Position numbers and translations under genes: made by a program
Assembly: GCA_900550295.1 (NCBI GenBank)
Contig: URRM01000014.1
Span: 1-27,059, forward strand
Reading direction: 5' to 3'
DNA from: an uncultured bacterium
GTDB lineage: Bacteria > Cyanobacteriota > Vampirovibrionia > Gastranaerophilales > Gastranaerophilaceae
Length of the DNA: 27,059 nucleotides
In this document: piece after piece, positions 24,214 through 27,059 of the stretch
Layout: every line of letters begins with the position of its first letter
Numbering within the stretch: the first letter of the stretch is position 1
The notes under the pieces: generated by a model
Databases searched by the model: none
The model's input: the letters and a program-made list of their open reading frames with translations, nothing else
What the model was told of the DNA's origin: nothing

Positions 24214-24740
24214 TGAACGATTTAATCAGAGAAAAGGCATCAAAAATCAAATTATTAGCCTTCGACGTTGACGGCGTAATGACTACAGGTGAAGTAACTT
24301 ACGACGAAAATGGCGTTGAATATAAAAGTTTTAATGTAAAAGACGGACACGGCTTAGTAAGAGTACAACATGCCGGCTTTATTACAGCAATAATTACAGC
24401 TCGTAATAACGGAACTGTTCGCCATAGAGCAGAAAATTTGCACATTACAGAGTTGTACCAAGGTCAAAAATATAAACTTCCTGCATTGGAAGAAATTATG
24501 AAAAAATATAATCTGACTTATGACCAAGTTTCTTATATGGGTGATGATTTACCTGATATTTGTATACTTGAAAAAGTTGGTTTAAAATGCTGCCCTAATG
24601 ATGCAGTAGATGAAGTTAAAAGTGTATGTAACTTCATTTCATCAAAAGACGGCGGACGTGGTGCAGTTAGAGAGTTAACAGATTTAATTCTTGAAGCACA
24701 AGGCATCAAAAAAGAATACACCGTTTCAGAAGGAAAATAA
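24213..24740 (+). CDS. kdsC: 3-deoxy-D-manno-octulosonate 8-phosphate phosphatase KdsC
   Basis: A 175-residue C0-type HAD phosphatase that dephosphorylates Kdo-8-phosphate. HAD motif I is FDVDGVMTTGEV (17-28), with nucleophile Asp18 and Asp20. KSFNVKDGHGLV (44-55) is the KdsC-typical block, motif II is AIITARNN (67-74), and motif III/IV is VSYMGDDLPDICIL then GLKCCPNDAVDEVK (about 106-133). The length matches the compact tetrameric type. Its ATG overlaps the kdsD stop by one base. Together they show the cell makes Kdo, and so probably an LPS; kdsA and kdsB are not in the window. Confidence 0.96.
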   Translation: MNDLIREKASKIKLLAFDVDGVMTTGEVTYDENGVEYKSFNVKDGHGLVRVQHAGFITAIITARNNGTVRHRAENLHITELYQGQKYKLPALEEIMKKYNLTYDQVSYMGDDLPDICILEKVGLKCCPNDAVDEVKSVCNFISSKDGGRGAVRELTDLILEAQGIKKEYTVSEGK

Positions 24741-24752
24741 TAGGAGAACAAA

Positions 24753-25118
24753 ATGTACGAAATTAGAGCACAAGTAGAATTTTCAGCAGCACACCATCTT
24801 TTAGACTACGAAGGTGGCAAATGCGAAAATCAACACGGTCATAACTGGTTGGTTGAAGCTTTCGTTAGAGGCGACATCTTAGACCAAAGCAACATCTTGG
24901 TTGATTTTAAAGCTCTTAAAAGAGATTTAAGACTTATTTTAGCAGACCTGGATCACCAAGATTTGAATGAATTACCTGACTTTAAAGGTGAAAGCCCAAG
25001 CAGTGAATTCATTGCAAACTATATTTATTACAGATTAAAAGAAAAATACGTAGAATTACACAAAATCGCTGTTTGGGAAAGCAGAGAATCTTGTGCATCT
25101 TACTTTGAGGCAGAATAA
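24753..25118 (+). CDS. queD: 6-carboxy-5,6,7,8-tetrahydropterin synthase QueD
   Basis: A 121-residue T-fold enzyme that turns dihydroneopterin triphosphate into 6-carboxytetrahydropterin for queuosine/7-deazaguanine synthesis. Zinc ligands His14 (FSAAHHL), His28 and His30 (ENQHGHNW) and catalytic Cys24 are present. So are LDHQDLNEL, with the Asp-His pair, and the C-terminal AVWESRESCASYFE containing the substrate-binding Glu. AGGAGAACAAA precedes the ATG. It lies 12 bases after kdsC and its stop overlaps the uppP ATG. No other que genes are nearby, so its place in this envelope cluster looks like operon packing rather than function. A related PTPS-type pterin synthase is the alternative. Confidence 0.93.
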   Translation: MYEIRAQVEFSAAHHLLDYEGGKCENQHGHNWLVEAFVRGDILDQSNILVDFKALKRDLRLILADLDHQDLNELPDFKGESPSSEFIANYIYYRLKEKYVELHKIAVWESRESCASYFEAE

Positions 25119-25975
25119 TGACTATATTACAAGCAATAATTCTTGGTATTGTTCAAGGTTTAAGTGAATTTTTACCAATTTCGAGCTCTGCACATATTGT
25201 ATTTACTCAAAATATTTGTGCAGTTCTTAACGGTTCTACTATAGACTTAGGTTCAGCTCAACAAGTGTTTTTGAGCATAATGCTTCATGTCGGAACCTTA
25301 ATCGCTGTTTTAATATACTTTAGAAAAGAGGTTTTGGAAATTACAAAAGATTTCTTTAAAGCTATTTTAAAACGTGATTTTTCAAACGCAAACGCTAAAA
25401 TGGGCGCATTCATTCTAATCGGTACATTCTTTACCATTTTAGTTGCATATCCATTAAAAGATATTTCTGAAAAACTAATGGTATACCCACAAATGGTTGC
25501 ATTTTTACTAATGATGACAGGTATCGTGTTATTTTTCAGTGAATTCAAATCAAAACACCAAAAAGAACATACTGACAAATTAAGCCTAAAACACGCTATT
25601 CTTATTGGTTTAGCACAAGGTTTGGCAGCATTTCCGGGATTTTCTCGTTCAGGTTGGACAATTGCCACAGGTTTGTTTACAGGATTAGACAGAGTTACAA
25701 GTACAAGATTTTCATTCTTACTTGTAATCCCAATTATTCTTGGTACAAGTATCTTCTACCCAATATTAGAAATCAATCCACATGAGCTTGTAACTTTTAA
25801 TTGGACAGCAATTCTCATCGGAACTGCCGTTTCTGCCATTGTTGGTTACTTCTGTATCAAGTATTTCTTGAAATTTGTTGCAAGATTTTCAATGAACTTC
25901 TTTGCATATTATTGTATTATCGCCGGTTTAGTTGTAATCAGCTTCTTTACAGGAATTTCATTAGGAAGTAATTAA
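25118..25975 (+). CDS. uppP: Undecaprenyl-diphosphatase UppP (BacA)
   Basis: A 285-residue polytopic membrane phosphatase that recycles undecaprenyl diphosphate to the monophosphate carrier for peptidoglycan and LPS synthesis. The catalytic signature GIVQGLSEFLPISSSAH (10-26) and the second signature FPGFSRSGWTIATG (172-185) with its essential Arg are intact. About seven to eight hydrophobic helices fill the rest. Its start shares TAATG with queD. A strong terminator at 25995 ends the kdsD-kdsC-queD-uppP unit. Confidence 0.96.
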   Translation: MTILQAIILGIVQGLSEFLPISSSAHIVFTQNICAVLNGSTIDLGSAQQVFLSIMLHVGTLIAVLIYFRKEVLEITKDFFKAILKRDFSNANAKMGAFILIGTFFTILVAYPLKDISEKLMVYPQMVAFLLMMTGIVLFFSEFKSKHQKEHTDKLSLKHAILIGLAQGLAAFPGFSRSGWTIATGLFTGLDRVTSTRFSFLLVIPIILGTSIFYPILEINPHELVTFNWTAILIGTAVSAIVGYFCIKYFLKFVARFSMNFFAYYCIIAGLVVISFFTGISLGSN

Positions 25976-25994
25976 AAAACTCTTAAGATATTTT

Positions 25995-26025
25995 AAACGG
26001 CGGTTACGAATGCAACCGCCGTTTT
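25995..26025 (+). terminator. Intrinsic terminator after uppP
   Basis: AAACGGCGGTT and AACCGCCGTTT form a perfect 11-bp GC-rich stem around ACGAATGC, ending in a short T-run, 20 bases after the uppP stop. The rest of the 26026-26107 gap is G/T-rich with a small ATGAAG/CTTCAT hairpin at 26062-26079 and no gene. Confidence 0.85.
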
Positions 26026-26107
26026 CGATTTGTGTTATTTGTGTGGGTGGGTTTGGGGTAAATGAAGTATTTTCTTCATGTGTAAAATAATAGTGTGTGA
26101 AATAAAA

Positions 26108-26986
26108 TTATTTAACCTTTTGGAATATGAAAATATACTCGTGTTGGAAGATTGAAAAACCGCCTGCTAAAGCTCTATAGCGCCATAAATTAGCCGTTTT
26201 ACCCTTAGCTCTTTCGTTACCTTGAATATCTTTAACAATGATTGATTTCAAGATAAAGCCTAAGTTTTGCATTCTTTCCATACATCTAAAGCCCAAAGGT
26301 TGAACTTGAGAATTTTTGTAGCTATCACCGATGATTAACGCAGCAAATCGACCTTTTTCAAGTAAGTCATAACCGTTTTTAGCTACTTTTTCAAATAAAT
26401 CATAAAATTCTTCTGTTGATGAACAGTTTGACAAGTCTTCTTTTTTATCTGAAAACTTAATAATGTCATCATAGGGTGGGTGCAAGATTAGAAGCTGTGC
26501 TTTTTCTTCGCCCATAACTTCTAATCTGGCTTGGATTTTTTCTTTTGCTTCTTCAGTTGTTGAATCAGCACATATAATGTTCACGTCTGTAACCAATTGT
26601 TTTGGTGTAAATTTTTCGCTAACGTGATCAACTAATTCTTGTTTAAGTTCAACACCAATACAACGGCGACCTTCGTTGATAGCTTCAATACCGGATGTAC
26701 CTGAACCAAAGAACAAATCTAAAACTACATCATTTTTCTTTGTGTATCTTTCGTAAAGTTGTTGAGCAATTTGTGGAATATAATTTCCGTGATATTCGTT
26801 AGAATGACCGCCGGTTCTTAATCTTGTTGGGAATTGCCAAAATGTATCAGTTTTAACTTCCGGATAATTTTTCCATTCTTTTAAATTAATATCATTATAA
26901 GCAACTGTTTTAATCGGATTGGTTGTAACTACATTCAAGTTAGCACGTTCTTGTGCTTCTTTAACCTTTAAGTTTGCCTTTGCCAT
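26108..26986 (-). CDS. Orphan DNA methyltransferase (N4-cytosine/N6-adenine type)
   Basis: A 292-residue SAM-dependent DNA methyltransferase. Motif X is around GNYIPQIAQQL (67-77), motif I (SAM binding) is DLFFGSGTSGIEAINEG (90-106), and the catalytic motif IV is LHPPYDDIIKFS (about 167-178), an HPPY variant of the usual DPPY/SPPY. TSIIVKDIQG-like and YRALAGG segments lie near the C-terminus, ending HEYIFIFQK. The length suits a compact amino-methyltransferase. The ATG at 26986 is preferred: the frame extends 22 codons upstream but through the gene's own promoter. No restriction endonuclease is beside it within the window; the gene edge is 73 bases from the window end. It could be a regulatory orphan or part of a system that continues outside. 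Confidence 0.85.
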   Translation of the reverse strand: MAKANLKVKEAQERANLNVVTTNPIKTVAYNDINLKEWKNYPEVKTDTFWQFPTRLRTGGHSNEYHGNYIPQIAQQLYERYTKKNDVVLDLFFGSGTSGIEAINEGRRCIGVELKQELVDHVSEKFTPKQLVTDVNIICADSTTEEAKEKIQARLEVMGEEKAQLLILHPPYDDIIKFSDKKEDLSNCSSTEEFYDLFEKVAKNGYDLLEKGRFAALIIGDSYKNSQVQPLGFRCMERMQNLGFILKSIIVKDIQGNERAKGKTANLWRYRALAGGFSIFQHEYIFIFQKVK

Positions 26987-27022
26987 CTTATTACTTATCC
27001 TCTTCCCTCTTTGTGTCTTAAT

Positions 27023-27053
27023 AATATAATTTTGATTAAGAAATGTAATCAAA
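27023..27053 (-). promoter_or_regulatory. Methyltransferase promoter overlapped by an inverted repeat
   Basis: On the minus strand TTGATT (27047-27052), an 18-base spacer and TATATT (27023-27028) form a promoter. The arms TTTGATT (27031-27037) and AATCAAA (27047-27053), nine bases apart, form a perfect inverted repeat over the -35 and the spacer, as expected of a repressor operator. Ribosome binding site AGAGGATAAG follows. Confidence 0.5.
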
Positions 27054-27059
27054 TAAAAA

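Noticed and set aside
26040..26060. G-rich stretch GTGGGTGGGTTTGGGG after uppP, as a possible G-quadruplex
   Set aside because: Only three runs of three or more G are present; a standard intramolecular quadruplex needs four.
3419..26106. A 14-base match TGTGTGAAATAAAA at 3419-3432 and 26093-26106
   Set aside because: Short, AT-rich and without flanking similarity; expected by chance in this base composition.

Overview
This window looks like AT-rich chromosome from a flagellated, diderm bacterium. The outer membrane is implied by the flagellar L-ring and P-ring genes (flgH, flgI, flgA) and by the Kdo-pathway genes kdsD and kdsC. A type IV pilus PilM/N/O-like locus sits beside a cyanobacterial/RpoD-like principal sigma factor. 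AT-rich DNA, LP-ring flagella, PilMNO and no phage or IS content best fit the gut Melainabacteria/Vampirovibrionia (Gastranaerophilales-like) in my view. This is inference from gene content, not a database match; other AT-rich diderms are possible.

Layout. (1) Positions 1-3235, minus strand: a periplasmic SIMPL-domain protein with a near-consensus promoter, a small two-helix membrane protein, and NAD-dependent DNA ligase ligA. (2) 3477-11912, plus strand: one long flagellar run, transglycosylase - flgF - flgG - flgA - flgH - flgI - flgJ(rod-binding domain only) - unknown 93-aa gene - flgN - flgK - flgL. It makes the distal rod, the LP rings and the hook-filament junction. (3) 11943-14634, minus strand: nadA - rlmB - rpoD-type sigma factor, convergent with flgL. 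(4) 14730-18418, plus strand: a PilM-PilN fusion, a PilO-like protein and a family-4 glycosyltransferase whose -10 box lies so close to its ATG that the mRNA should be leaderless. (5) 18515-20053, plus: an AGCS sodium/amino-acid symporter with its own promoter and terminator. (6) 20218-21822, plus: an unrecognised 534-aa protein with a C-terminal HELGH zinc-metallopeptidase site. (7) 21888-23116, minus: a radical SAM/SPASM-like protein with a perfect 16-bp palindrome in its leader, and a small STAS-like protein. (8) 23242-25975, plus: tightly packed kdsD - kdsC - queD - uppP (Kdo synthesis, queuosine precursor, undecaprenyl-phosphate recycling). (9) 26108-26986, minus: an orphan DNA methyltransferase with an inverted repeat over its promoter.

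The theme is cell-envelope and surface-machine housekeeping: flagellum, pilus, LPS core sugar and lipid carrier. No tRNA, rRNA, CRISPR, IS or prophage was seen. No stretch over 300 bases lacks a gene; the longest gap is 3236-3476. Gene packing is tight: four gene pairs share a TAATG stop/start. The best candidates for something under-described are the PilM-PilN fusion, the 534-aa metallopeptidase, the FlgH without a lipidation cysteine, and the split of FlgJ into a rod-binding protein plus a separate transglycosylase.
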